Translations under genes and position numbers: made by a program
Shown: positions 8,688 through 16,704 of the stretch, in pieces
How positions within the stretch are numbered: the stretch's first letter is position 1
Layout of the letters: each line of letters begins with the position of its first letter
Notes under the pieces: generated by a model
The model's database searches: none
What the model saw: only the letters and a program-made list of their open reading frames with translations
Told to the model about the DNA's origin: nothing
Assembly (NCBI GenBank): GCA_030065875.1
Contig: JASJCR010000009.1
Span: forward strand, 62,001 to 126,000
DNA from: Ardenticatenaceae bacterium
Lineage (GTDB): Bacteria > Chloroflexota > Anaerolineae > Promineifilales > Promineifilaceae
DNA length: 64,000 bases
Reading direction: 5' to 3'

Positions 8688-10217
8688 ATGGCCCGAGCAC
8701 GCAGCTCCCGTCGCGCACGTCGTGGACAGGTTGGCCGGCAATCATTAACGCCCCAAATCGTAAAGATTGTTCAGCCCGTCGTCAATATCCCTACGTATGA
8801 CCTGCTTTCAGACGAGGCGATTGAGGAAATTCATCAAAAATCACTGGAAATTTTATCTGATGTTGGCATCGATTTTTATGATGACGACATCCATGCGGTC
8901 TTAAAATCCCACGGGGTTCAAATGAAGGGGGATACCGCTTTTTTTGATCGGGAAATGGTGGAAGAGTATATCTCCAAAGCGCCCGCTCAATTTGTCCAGC
9001 AGGCGCGGGATCAGACAAATAACGTCACCATCGGCGGCGATCATATTTGCTTCGCTCCGGTGTATGGGCCACCGTTTGTGCATGATCTCGACCGCGGCCG
9101 CCGCGAAGCCACGCTTGAAGATTTTGTGAATTTTGTCAAGCTGACCTATCAATCTGAATGGCTTCATTTTTCAGGCGGCACCATTGTTGAACCGACCGAC
9201 CTGCCCACTCACACCCGTCATCTCGATATGGTCTACAGCCACCTCAAATACAGCAACAAGGCGATTATGGGATCGGTCACCAGCGCCGAGAACGCGGCCG
9301 ATTCGATTGCGATGGCTGAGATTGTCTTTGGAAAGGAAAAAATACGAGAAACCCCGGCCGTTATGGGATTAATCAATATTAGCAGCCCGCGCCGCCTCGA
9401 TGACCGCATGTTGGGGGCACTCAAAACTTACGTCCGGGCTGGTCAGGCGGTATTGATTACCCCGTTTTTGTTTTCCGGGGCGATGGCTCCTGTGGGCATT
9501 GCCGGCACGCTGGTGCAGTTAAATGCTGAAGCGCTATCCGGCATTATCCTTGCTCAAATGATTAATCCCGGAAATCCGGTTATTATGGGAGCGTTTCAAA
9601 CCAATATCGATTTACAAAGCGGGGCTCCGGTATTTGGCTCACCCGAAAGTCAGGTCGCTCTGTTTGCGGCCGCGCAGCTTGCCCGCCGTCATGAACTGCC
9701 GTTTCGCAGTGGGGGACACTTCTCCAGCTCAAAAATTCCCGATGCGCAGGCTGCTTATGAATCAACCAGCGTGATGCTGGCTACGGCGCTGGCCCGGGTA
9801 AATTTTGTGCTGCACGCCGCGGGGTGGCTGGAAGGTGGGTTGACGGCCGGTTATGAAAAATTTGTGATGGATAATGAACAGCTGGGCATGTTCCACAAGC
9901 TGTACGGCGGCCTCGACATGTCAGATAATGGATTTGCCATGGATTCTTTGCGCAGCGTTGCCGTAACCGATCACCATTTGGGCACGGAACACACGATGAA
10001 AAATTTTCGCACCGCGTTCCACCGGTCCCTGCTCTATGACTACAACTCATACGAACAGTGGTTCGAAGAAGGGGCAAAGCGGAGTGATGAAAAAGCCAAC
10101 GGAAAATGGAAAGAGATGCTTCGCCTTTATGAACCACCCCCTCTTGACCCGGCAATTGATGAAGCCCTGCAGGCGTTTATGGCGCGCCGTAAAGAGGAAA
10201 TACCGCCGGAGTTTTAG
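8688..10217 (+). CDS. MttB-superfamily corrinoid methyltransferase (non-pyrrolysine)
   Basis: 509 residues with a good ribosome site (AGGAGA, 7 bases before ATG). The body matches the trimethylamine/betaine methyltransferase superfamily: LSDEAIEEIHQKSLEILSDVGIDFYDD at the N-terminal side, a central region with GGTIVEPTDLPTH, and a C-terminal DHHLGTEHTMKNFRTAFHRS stretch. The frame has no internal amber codon, so it is not the pyrrolysine-dependent MttB but belongs with MtgB-like quaternary amine methyltransferases, which move a methyl group to a Co(I) corrinoid protein. Glycine betaine is the likely substrate from its neighbours (inference). Residues 1-17 contain seven arginines encoded by mixed Arg codons, an extension not needed for the barrel. 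Confidence 0.88.
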   Translation: MARARSSRRARRGQVGRQSLTPQIVKIVQPVVNIPTYDLLSDEAIEEIHQKSLEILSDVGIDFYDDDIHAVLKSHGVQMKGDTAFFDREMVEEYISKAPAQFVQQARDQTNNVTIGGDHICFAPVYGPPFVHDLDRGRREATLEDFVNFVKLTYQSEWLHFSGGTIVEPTDLPTHTRHLDMVYSHLKYSNKAIMGSVTSAENAADSIAMAEIVFGKEKIRETPAVMGLINISSPRRLDDRMLGALKTYVRAGQAVLITPFLFSGAMAPVGIAGTLVQLNAEALSGIILAQMINPGNPVIMGAFQTNIDLQSGAPVFGSPESQVALFAAAQLARRHELPFRSGGHFSSSKIPDAQAAYESTSVMLATALARVNFVLHAAGWLEGGLTAGYEKFVMDNEQLGMFHKLYGGLDMSDNGFAMDSLRSVAVTDHHLGTEHTMKNFRTAFHRSLLYDYNSYEQWFEEGAKRSDEKANGKWKEMLRLYEPPPLDPAIDEALQAFMARRKEEIPPEF

Positions 10218-10223
10218 GGGACT

Positions 10224-10417
10224 TTAGCTCGGAGCTTCGCTCCTATTAGCCATCAGCACGGCGCTGCGCGCCTTTCAGCTAACAGCTTAAAGCTGACAGG
10301 CCCAACGGGCCGTGCTGAGAGGGCCGCAGGCCCGAGCTAGAAGGCACGAAGTGCCGGCCTATTAGGGCCACAGGCCCGAGCTAACCAGCTAAAAGGGGCG
10401 CAGCCCCGGGCTAAACC
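10224..10417. repeat. array of seven short covarying hairpins
   Basis: Between the methyltransferase and GcvT-like genes lie seven mini-hairpins, each with a 5-bp stem and 3-base loop: GGAGC-TTC-GCTCC, GGCGC-TGC-GCGCC, GGCCC-AAC-GGGCC, GGGCC-GCA-GGCCC, GGCAC-GAA-GTGCC, GGGCC-ACA-GGCCC and GGGGC-GCA-GCCCC. They are separated by short linkers of the type AGCTA/TTAGC/GTGCT. Stem sequences change but pairing is kept. Similar arrays occur at 13217-13295 and 53806-53989. Confidence 0.8.
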
Positions 10418-10433
10418 TCAAGGAGAACAACAT

Positions 10434-11657
10434 ATGGCTGAACGCCGAACGCCACTTTACGACATACATCTACGATCTGCTGTGCGCATGGTGAAAGGGG
10501 GTGGGGATTACATGTTTCCCCTTTCCTACACTTCCCCGATGGAGGAGCACCTCAATACGCGTACCAACATCGGCATGCAGGATATCTCTTCCATGGGAGA
10601 GGTCGATGTGAAGGGACCGGGAGCGGAACGACTTCTCCACCGCCTGTGCGTAGCCAATATTCGCAATCTGCATCCCGGACAGGTGCGCTACACCACGATG
10701 TGTGATTCGGATGGCTTTATTATCGACGATATTACCGTCTACAAATTTAACGATGAACACTTCATGGTGGTCACCAGCTCCGGTCCACGCAGCGACACCA
10801 CCACCTGGATTCGCGATCATGCGGTGGGATCAACCACCTATGTGACCGACATGGGCGGGGCAATTTCCCTGATTTCGGTGCAGGGTCCGCGTTCCCTGGA
10901 TTATTTCAAAACGGTGGTCAATGAGGTTGACCCTGAGACAATTAAATTCTTCCGCTTCAAAGAAGCAAAGATCAACGGCACCGGCCTGCTCATGTCGCGT
11001 ACCGGCTATACCGGTGAATTGGGGTTTGAGCTGTACTGTCCCAGCGAAGAAGCCGGGTCGCTGTGGGAGTTCATTGAGCGAACCGCCAAAGATTTTGGTT
11101 TGCACCCTTACGGGGTATCGGCGATGCAGAGCTTGCGCATTGAGAAGGCATTCCCGCTGGCCGGACCGGATATCGACGGCACGCAAACCCCGTTCCACGT
11201 GGGTCACCTTCATAAATATATCAACTTCAAAAAGCGGGAGTTTATCGGCCGGGAAGCCCTGCTGGCCTGGCAGGATCGCGGTCTTGATTTTCGCTGGGTT
11301 GGATTGCACCTCGAAAGCGACATTCCAGCTCGCAACGGAGACAAAATATACAGCATTGCTGATATTTCTTCATTCAAAGAAAAGATCTTTACCGGTTCTG
11401 AAGCTGGTGATGCGCTCGACCAGGAAAAAATGGGGTTGGCTGAAATCGGTACGATGACCTCCAGCGCCAAAGGGCACAGCGTCAAAAAGATGTTAGGCCT
11501 GGCTTATGTATCGGTGACCCACTCCTATCCCGGTGCCCGGGTAATGGTTGATATAAGTGGGCGGCCAACATTGGCCACCATCGTCGATATTCCCTTCTTT
11601 GACCCGGCGGGGACAAGATTGCGGGCGAAAGGACCAAGGAAAGTAGCTAATGGCTAA
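10434..11657 (+). CDS. GcvT-family THF-dependent aminomethyltransferase
   Basis: 407 residues, with AAGGAG 8 bases before the ATG. It has the GcvT (folate-binding) domain: MEEHLNTRTNIGMQDISSMGEVDVKGPGAERLLHRL near the N-terminus, RTGYTGELGFELYCPSEEAG centrally, and SLRIEKAFPLAGPDIDGTQTPFHVG, followed by a GCV_T_C-like barrel to the end. Such proteins accept the formaldehyde-level carbon released from N-methyl groups onto THF, giving methylene-THF, or demethylate substrates directly. No GcvP or GcvH is nearby, so this is more likely a demethylation partner of the two flavoproteins that follow than part of glycine cleavage. Confidence 0.85.
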   Translation: MAERRTPLYDIHLRSAVRMVKGGGDYMFPLSYTSPMEEHLNTRTNIGMQDISSMGEVDVKGPGAERLLHRLCVANIRNLHPGQVRYTTMCDSDGFIIDDITVYKFNDEHFMVVTSSGPRSDTTTWIRDHAVGSTTYVTDMGGAISLISVQGPRSLDYFKTVVNEVDPETIKFFRFKEAKINGTGLLMSRTGYTGELGFELYCPSEEAGSLWEFIERTAKDFGLHPYGVSAMQSLRIEKAFPLAGPDIDGTQTPFHVGHLHKYINFKKREFIGREALLAWQDRGLDFRWVGLHLESDIPARNGDKIYSIADISSFKEKIFTGSEAGDALDQEKMGLAEIGTMTSSAKGHSVKKMLGLAYVSVTHSYPGARVMVDISGRPTLATIVDIPFFDPAGTRLRAKGPRKVANG

Positions 11658-11725
11658 GTGCTAATCGCTAATTGCTAGAAAAATTTAGCTATTAGCAATT
11701 AGAATTTAGCAATTGATAATTAATT
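11658..11725. repeat. GCTAAT word repeats forming an imperfect hairpin
   Basis: The 68-base gap consists of degenerate repeats of a GCTAATNG word (GCTAATGG, GCTAAGT, GCTAATC, GCTAATTG) followed by their inverse (TAGCTATTAGCAATTAGAATTTAGCAATT), so the left and right halves can pair. No other feature was seen apart from the weak context of the next ATG. Confidence 0.55.
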
Positions 11726-13165
11726 ATGGTTGGTTACTCAAAACGATTCAACGTCATTGTGGCTGGGGTGGGAGGCATGGGCAGTGCCACCTGTTATCAT
11801 CTGGCTAAACGAGGTCAACGGGTGCTTGGGCTGGAAAAACACGACATCCCTCACGATCTCGGCTCATCACACGGATACACCCGCATCATTCGGCTGGCAT
11901 ATTACGAACATCCATCGTATGTGATGCTGCTCAAGCGCGCCTATGAGCTGTGGGAGGAAATCGAACAGCTCACCGGGGAGAAAATATTTTATCGGACCGG
12001 TTCAATTGATGCCGGACCGGCCGACAGCTGGGTGTTCAAAGGATCATTCCAGTCGGTCATCGAGCACGGAATCGATCACGAAGTATTGACCGGCATCGAG
12101 CTGGCCAAGCGTTTTCCCGGCTATCAGCTGCCGTTTGATCACATGGCCCTCTATCAAAAAGACGGGGGGTTTATCGTTCCGGAACGGGCAACGATAAACT
12201 TTGTGGAGGCTGCCCATCATTACGGGGCGGAAATCCACGGCCGGGAAGAGGTATTGGCTTACCAACCAACCCCAGAGGGCGGGGTCAAAGTATTTACCAA
12301 TCGCTCCGAGTATGAGGCGGACCGGCTGGTGATCACGGCCGGGGCGTGGAATGCGGATCTGGTGCCCATGCTCAACGGATTGGCTACCCCCGAACGTCAG
12401 GCGCTGGCCTGGTTCCAGCCGGAGCGGCCGGAGCAGTTTCAGCTCGATAACTTTCCTGTTTTTAACCTGCTTGTTGAAGAAGGGCGCTACTACGGTTTCC
12501 CGATTTACGGGGTGCCGGGTTTCAAAATCGGTCTTTATCACCACTTCAAAGAGCACGGCGTGCCGGAATCGTTTAATTGGGATGCGGATTTGGTGGATGA
12601 AGACGCCCTTCGCGAAGCGGTTGATCGCTACTTCCCGATGGCTTCCGGCCCGACGATGTCGCTCAAGGTGTGCATGTTTACCAACTCACCCGATGGCCAC
12701 TTCGTTATTGGTCACGTGCCGGATATGGATCAGGTCACTTTTGCGGCCGGGTTTACCGGTCACGGGTACAAATTTGCCAGCGTGATGGGTGAGGTGATGG
12801 CTGATTTAGCCGAGCGAGGATACACGCGCCACGACATCAGCCTGTTTGATCCGGAGCGGTTTACCGGATCATGGCAAAGCATGCTTGAAAAAGAGCCGTT
12901 TCGGCGGCATAAATTCTCGGCTGAAGAGCGGATTTTGCTGCGGCGAGATCGCTTGCTGCGTGAACACGGCATGCCCGGCGGCCGGCGTCGCGCTTCGATT
13001 CCACAACAGCGGCTGCGTCAACGCCGGCCGCGTCTGACCGGCCGCCGCGGTCGTGGCCCGCAAAATCGACCTCTGAATCAGCGATCCCATCGAGCAGATC
13101 GTGGCTACGAGGACACGACCAGTCCATGGTACTGGAAAGATGGGGATGTAGAGACGTTCTGGTAA
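11726..13165 (+). CDS. monomeric sarcosine oxidase/N-methyltryptophan oxidase-like flavoprotein with Arg-rich tail
   Basis: 479 residues. The N-terminal dinucleotide-binding motif VIVAGVGGMGSATCYHLAKRG and the DAO fold match the MSOX/MTOX family, which oxidises N-methyl amino acids with O2 to release glycine-type amines, formaldehyde and H2O2. Cys316, in VCMFTNSPDGHFVIG, aligns with the cysteine that carries covalent FAD in this family. Known members end near residue 385-390. Here about 95 extra residues follow, very rich in arginine (GGRRRASIPQQRLRQRRPR and RRGRG segments) and ending in SPWYWKDGDVETFW. The tail is unusual and resembles the basic tails of other cluster proteins. No clear ribosome site precedes the ATG. 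Confidence 0.85.
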   Translation: MVGYSKRFNVIVAGVGGMGSATCYHLAKRGQRVLGLEKHDIPHDLGSSHGYTRIIRLAYYEHPSYVMLLKRAYELWEEIEQLTGEKIFYRTGSIDAGPADSWVFKGSFQSVIEHGIDHEVLTGIELAKRFPGYQLPFDHMALYQKDGGFIVPERATINFVEAAHHYGAEIHGREEVLAYQPTPEGGVKVFTNRSEYEADRLVITAGAWNADLVPMLNGLATPERQALAWFQPERPEQFQLDNFPVFNLLVEEGRYYGFPIYGVPGFKIGLYHHFKEHGVPESFNWDADLVDEDALREAVDRYFPMASGPTMSLKVCMFTNSPDGHFVIGHVPDMDQVTFAAGFTGHGYKFASVMGEVMADLAERGYTRHDISLFDPERFTGSWQSMLEKEPFRRHKFSAEERILLRRDRLLREHGMPGGRRRASIPQQRLRQRRPRLTGRRGRGPQNRPLNQRSHRADRGYEDTTSPWYWKDGDVETFW

Positions 13166-13216
13166 GGAGACCATAGACTACAGACTTCAGACCACAGTAG
13201 GATTTGCGAAAATCGA

Positions 13217-13295
13217 GGCTGAGAGGCCCAAAGGGCCGAGCTAAAAGGCGCACAGCGCCGTGCTAATTACCTATGGGTGCAGCAGCACCGTGCTA
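13217..13295. repeat. array of three covarying hairpins
   Basis: GGCCC-AAA-GGGCC, GGCGC-ACA-GCGCC and GGTGC-AGCA-GCACC, joined by GAGCTAAAA and GTGCTAATTACC linkers, of the same type as at 10224-10417. They lie directly before the ribosome site of the next gene. The upstream 13166-13200 has the word repeat AGACCATAGACTACAGACTTCAGACCACAG. Confidence 0.75.
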
Positions 13296-13309
13296 GAGGA
13301 GGACATCAG

Positions 13310-15748
13310 ATGCGCAGTAACGCCAAACTCGTCATTGTGGGCGCCGGCATTGTGGGGTGCGGGCTGGCCTATCATTTAACCAAATTGGGATGGACCGATG
13401 TGGTGGTCGTTGATCAGGGGCCGCTTTATGAAACCGGAGGATCATCCTCACATGCACCGGGGTTGATGTTTCAAACCAACTACTCCAAATTTATGACCCA
13501 GTGTGCCATGTATTCGGTCAATTTGTATAAAGATTTGGTGCACCTCGATACCCAGGCCGCTTTTCAGGTTGGCGGTATTGAAGTGGCCTACACCGATGAG
13601 CGACTGCGCGAGTTGTGGCGCAAACATACGGCCGCTACCAGCTATGGGTTGGAATCGCACATTATTTCCTCTCAGGAAGTGGCGGATATGATTCCGCTTG
13701 TTGATCCTCAGGTCATTAAGGGAGGGTATTACGTCCCGACAGATATGGACGTGCGTGGCTGGTACTGTGCCGGGGCTTTGGCTGAGCAGGCGATTGCCAC
13801 CGGCGGGGCGGAATTTTATGGGGAAACAAACGTCCTGGATTTAATAATCGAGAACGGCCGCTGTGCCGGTGTGGTCACCGATAAGGGAACGATCAAAAGC
13901 GAGCAGGTACTGCTGGCGACCAATGTATGGGCTTCGGTTTTACCGGAAAAAGTGGGCCTTCGCTTCCCGATCCTGGGTGTTGAGCACCAGTATACGATTA
14001 CTGGGCCGCTGCCTGAATTGGCTGAAGACAAAGATTTATACGTCAAGCATCCGATATTGCGTCACCAGGATTTTCGCATGTATTTCCGCCAGCATGGAGA
14101 TGCCTATGGAATCGGCAGCTACAATCACAAATCGATGCTTTTTGAAGGGGATTATGTCGGCCGGAAGGCGGAGCGGGAATTCACCCCCGAAGATTTTGGC
14201 CCGGCATGGGCAGCGGCCGTGGAGCTGCTCCCCCCTCTAAAAGGACAGGCGTTCACCCGTAAATTTAATGGGTTTATGGCTTTCTCGGACGACATGGGCC
14301 CGATCATGGGAGAAACCAAGCTGCCTGGCTTGCTGACCTGTCTGGGAATTTGGGTGACCCATGCGGGTGGCGTGGCCAAAACGATGGCGGAATGGATGAC
14401 ATACGGCCATACGGAATTTGCCATGCACGAAGGATGGATTGAGCGCTTTCAGCCGCAAAATTTTAGCCGCAAACATTTGTATACTCGCGTGGATCGCCAA
14501 TACCAGGAGGTGTACGATATCATTCACCCCCTGCAGCAAATGGAAAACCCTCGCAACGTACGTCTGGCCCCATATCACCAGCGATTGGTCGAGCAGGGAG
14601 CCCATTTTCACAGCGCGGCCGGGTGGGAAGTGGCCCACTGGTATGAAGAAAACAGTCGACTCCTGGAAAAATATGAAGAAAAAATTCCGGTCCGCCAGGG
14701 ATGGGAGGCGATGAATTGGTCTCCAATTCAGGGCGCTGAGCATCTGGCGGTACGCGAAGGAGTGGGTTTGTTTAATATTGCCGCCTTCGCCAAATTTGAA
14801 GTATATGGTCCGGGTGCACTCAAATTTCTCAACTACATGGCCGCAAACGACGTGGATAAGGAGATCGGCAAAATTATCTATACGGCATTGTGTGACGCCA
14901 ACGGCGGCATTAAGGCTGACCTGACGGTGACGCGTATGGCTGAGGATCGATTTCTGGTGTTGACCGGTGGAGGAACCGGTCCAGCCGATTTGGTATGGCT
15001 AAAGCGGCACATGCCGGAAGATGGGTCGGTCGTCGTTGAAGATGTCTCTTCAAAATATACAGGCGTTGGATTATGGGGGCCGCTGGCTCGAGAGGTGCTG
15101 CAGTCAGTGACGGATGCTGATGTGTCCAATCTAGCTTTTCCCTACTTCACCGCCCAGGCGATTGATATCGACGTGATGCCCTGCTATGCCGCTCGCCTGT
15201 CGTACGTGGGTGAATTGGGATGGGAGATTTACTGTCCGCAAGAGTTTGGGTTGCGTTTATGGGATACCCTGTGGGCGGCAGGGCAATCTCACGGAATCAT
15301 CGCTTTGGGGGCCGGTGGATTTAATTCGCTGCGTTTGGAAAAGGGATACAGGGCCGTTGGTTCAGATATTTATACTGACTATAACCCGTATGAGGCTGGC
15401 CTGGGCTGGGCGGTGAGGCTGAAAAAAGGAGATTTTCTGGGTCGTGAAGCCCTGGTCAAAATCAAGCAGGAGGGCATAAAACGGAGGCTGGTCTGTTTAA
15501 CTTCTACCGACCCGCAGGCGATGGCGTTGGGAAAAGAGCCGATTTTTGATAACGGCCGCTGTGTGGGTTTTGTGACCAGTGCGGATTACGGATATTCGAT
15601 CGGCAAGAGCATTTTTTATGGGTATGTGCCGCTGGAGCTGGCGCAGGAAGGTACCCAGCTGGAAATTCAGTATTTTGATCATCGTTTTCCGGCCGTGGTT
15701 TCAACCGACCCACAATATGATCGGACCATGGAGCGATTAAAATGTTAG
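13310..15748 (+). CDS. dimethylglycine/sarcosine dehydrogenase-like FAD protein fused to GcvT
   Basis: 812 residues from the ATG at 13310, preceded by AGGAGGA. Domain order: FAD-dependent DAO domain (1 to about 370, with VIVGAGIVGCGLAYHLTKLG), FAO_M linker domain (about 370-430), GCV_T folate domain (about 430-710) and GCV_T_C (about 715-805). His48, in SSSHAPGLMFQTN, sits where DMGDH and sarcosine dehydrogenase bind FAD covalently. These enzymes remove a methyl group from dimethylglycine or sarcosine and pass the carbon to THF as methylene-THF. The presence of both this dehydrogenase and an oxidase suggests two successive N-demethylation steps (inference). Confidence 0.9.
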   Translation: MRSNAKLVIVGAGIVGCGLAYHLTKLGWTDVVVVDQGPLYETGGSSSHAPGLMFQTNYSKFMTQCAMYSVNLYKDLVHLDTQAAFQVGGIEVAYTDERLRELWRKHTAATSYGLESHIISSQEVADMIPLVDPQVIKGGYYVPTDMDVRGWYCAGALAEQAIATGGAEFYGETNVLDLIIENGRCAGVVTDKGTIKSEQVLLATNVWASVLPEKVGLRFPILGVEHQYTITGPLPELAEDKDLYVKHPILRHQDFRMYFRQHGDAYGIGSYNHKSMLFEGDYVGRKAEREFTPEDFGPAWAAAVELLPPLKGQAFTRKFNGFMAFSDDMGPIMGETKLPGLLTCLGIWVTHAGGVAKTMAEWMTYGHTEFAMHEGWIERFQPQNFSRKHLYTRVDRQYQEVYDIIHPLQQMENPRNVRLAPYHQRLVEQGAHFHSAAGWEVAHWYEENSRLLEKYEEKIPVRQGWEAMNWSPIQGAEHLAVREGVGLFNIAAFAKFEVYGPGALKFLNYMAANDVDKEIGKIIYTALCDANGGIKADLTVTRMAEDRFLVLTGGGTGPADLVWLKRHMPEDGSVVVEDVSSKYTGVGLWGPLAREVLQSVTDADVSNLAFPYFTAQAIDIDVMPCYAARLSYVGELGWEIYCPQEFGLRLWDTLWAAGQSHGIIALGAGGFNSLRLEKGYRAVGSDIYTDYNPYEAGLGWAVRLKKGDFLGREALVKIKQEGIKRRLVCLTSTDPQAMALGKEPIFDNGRCVGFVTSADYGYSIGKSIFYGYVPLELAQEGTQLEIQYFDHRFPAVVSTDPQYDRTMERLKC

Positions 15749-15769
15749 GGGACAACCCGATTTGTAGAT

Positions 15770-15943
15770 TAGGTTCTGTTGACATTTGATTCATTTTGGT
15801 GATTCATCGTCAATTTTGCGATATTTTCTATAGCCGTCGATTAAAACCGACGGCTAAAAGGTTGGTTACCCATCAGGTCAGGCCCATTAGCCCCGCATTT
15901 CAATGCGGGGGTGAAGAAAATTCCCAAATGTCACCACAGCCTA
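15770..15943. mobile_element. MITE-like dispersed element, copy A
   Basis: A 174-bp element with about 20-bp imperfect terminal inverted repeats (TAGGTTCTGTTGACATTTG at the left, CAAATGTCACCACAGCCTA at the right). It carries two internal hairpins: GCCGTCG-ATTAAAAC-CGACGGC and CCCCGCATT-TC-AATGCGGGG. A related copy, about three quarters identical by eye in its left half and carrying an insertion, lies at 25309-25612. No coding capacity. Confidence 0.6.
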
Positions 15944-16016
15944 GAAATAAAAAGTAAAAAATAGTTCTGTTACAGAGTACTTAAGTAATTTACTTAAACT
16001 CTTCAAAATTTAATTT

Positions 16017-16075
16017 TCCACAGACCCCGTAGGGGTGAACCAAGGGTTCTGCGCTCCGCGCTCTGCGGATAATTT
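16017..16075. repeat. dispersed CAGACCCCGTAGGGGTGAACC repeat
   Basis: TTCCACAGACCCCGTAGGGG continues as TGAACCAAGGGTTC and a CTGCGG tail. It recurs at 52825-52877 and, inverted, at 49241-49266. Within it, CCCC and GGGG can pair around GTA. Confidence 0.55.
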
Positions 16076-16210
16076 TCTCGTAAAGCTTCTTGCTGACTAC
16101 TTGAATTAATAGACAGCAGACGCCCCGACAGTTAAAATACAAACCGGCTTCTGATTGAAGATTTACAAAACTCATTAGAAGCAACAGAATTAAATTCATT
16201 CGCACAAGAT

Positions 16211-16516
16211 ATGAAAACCACACTCCAAATCATGTATTGGTCCGATATTCCGGTACAGGTAAAAACCAAAAGAGGGCGGGCTCGGCTGAGCAAAGAATTG
16301 CCCAAGCGATTTCAAATCGCCGTCGATAAGGCCGCCATGGAAGCCGGGTTAATTGGCTCGGATGATTACACCGATCAGTTCCACTGGTCCGACCCTGTTG
16401 TCAAAGAGGGAGACTTGGAAACGGTAGCGCAAAGGGCCATTGAAGACCTTGACCGCCAGTATAAAAAGATTGACTGGCACAATACTGTAAAATTGCTCAA
16501 AGAAAGAGGGTCGTGA
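16211..16516 (+). CDS. PF13769-type small protein of methyltransfer clusters
   Basis: 101 residues beginning with a MYWSDIPVQVKTKRG segment and containing LSKELPKRFQIAVDKAAMEAGL and DQFHWSDPVVKEGDLETVAQRA. By eye this matches the small family named virulence factor (PF13769) in databases. As I recall, related genes sit beside MetF/MetV, RACo and MttB-like genes in roseobacters, so the virulence label is probably misleading. No catalytic motif, signal or membrane segment is visible. It lies inside the cluster, 188 bases before the corrinoid activase and on the same strand. A scaffold or accessory role in methyl transfer is possible but unproven. Confidence 0.65.
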   Translation: MKTTLQIMYWSDIPVQVKTKRGRARLSKELPKRFQIAVDKAAMEAGLIGSDDYTDQFHWSDPVVKEGDLETVAQRAIEDLDRQYKKIDWHNTVKLLKERGS

Positions 16517-16664
16517 TTTGTGCAACCTGCACAAACCGCTGTGCTGTTGATCCTCCCTGTGCAAATTAAACAATGAAATCCTAGACAGACCCGGTCAATC
16601 CCCTTTAAACTTGTTTGGCTGATACATAGAAATCCAAAATACGGGATGTTACAATTTCTATCGA

Positions 16665-16687
16665 TGCTCGCAGTAGGCGAGCATTTT
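16665..16687 (+). terminator. terminator-like hairpin just before the RACo gene
   Basis: TGCTCGC-AGTAG-GCGAGCA followed by TTTT has the form of a small intrinsic terminator. It lies only 17 bases before the next start codon, so it may work as an attenuator or leader hairpin for the activase gene rather than as a simple terminator. Confidence 0.5.
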
Positions 16688-16704
16688 GCAAATCAGGGTA
16701 ATCA

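Larger units (their letters stand above)
15749..16210. other. 462-base gap: MITE-like element plus a dispersed repeat
   Basis: It contains the MITE-like element at 15770-15943 and a dispersed repeat at 16017-16075. The rest is AT-rich with no supported gene. A 77-codon frame on the minus strand (15990-16223) covers the repeat and has no family look. Confidence 0.6.

Noticed and set aside
8688..10217. Pyrrolysine-containing MttB
   Set aside because: The frame runs unbroken to its TAG stop with no internal amber codon, so pyrrolysine is not expected.
10434..11657. Glycine cleavage system T protein as part of a gcv operon
   Set aside because: No gcvH or gcvP is present, and the two flavoprotein neighbours fit a demethylation role better.
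15990..16223. 77-codon minus-strand gene
   Set aside because: It is mostly made of the dispersed repeat and overlaps the better supported small PF13769-type gene.
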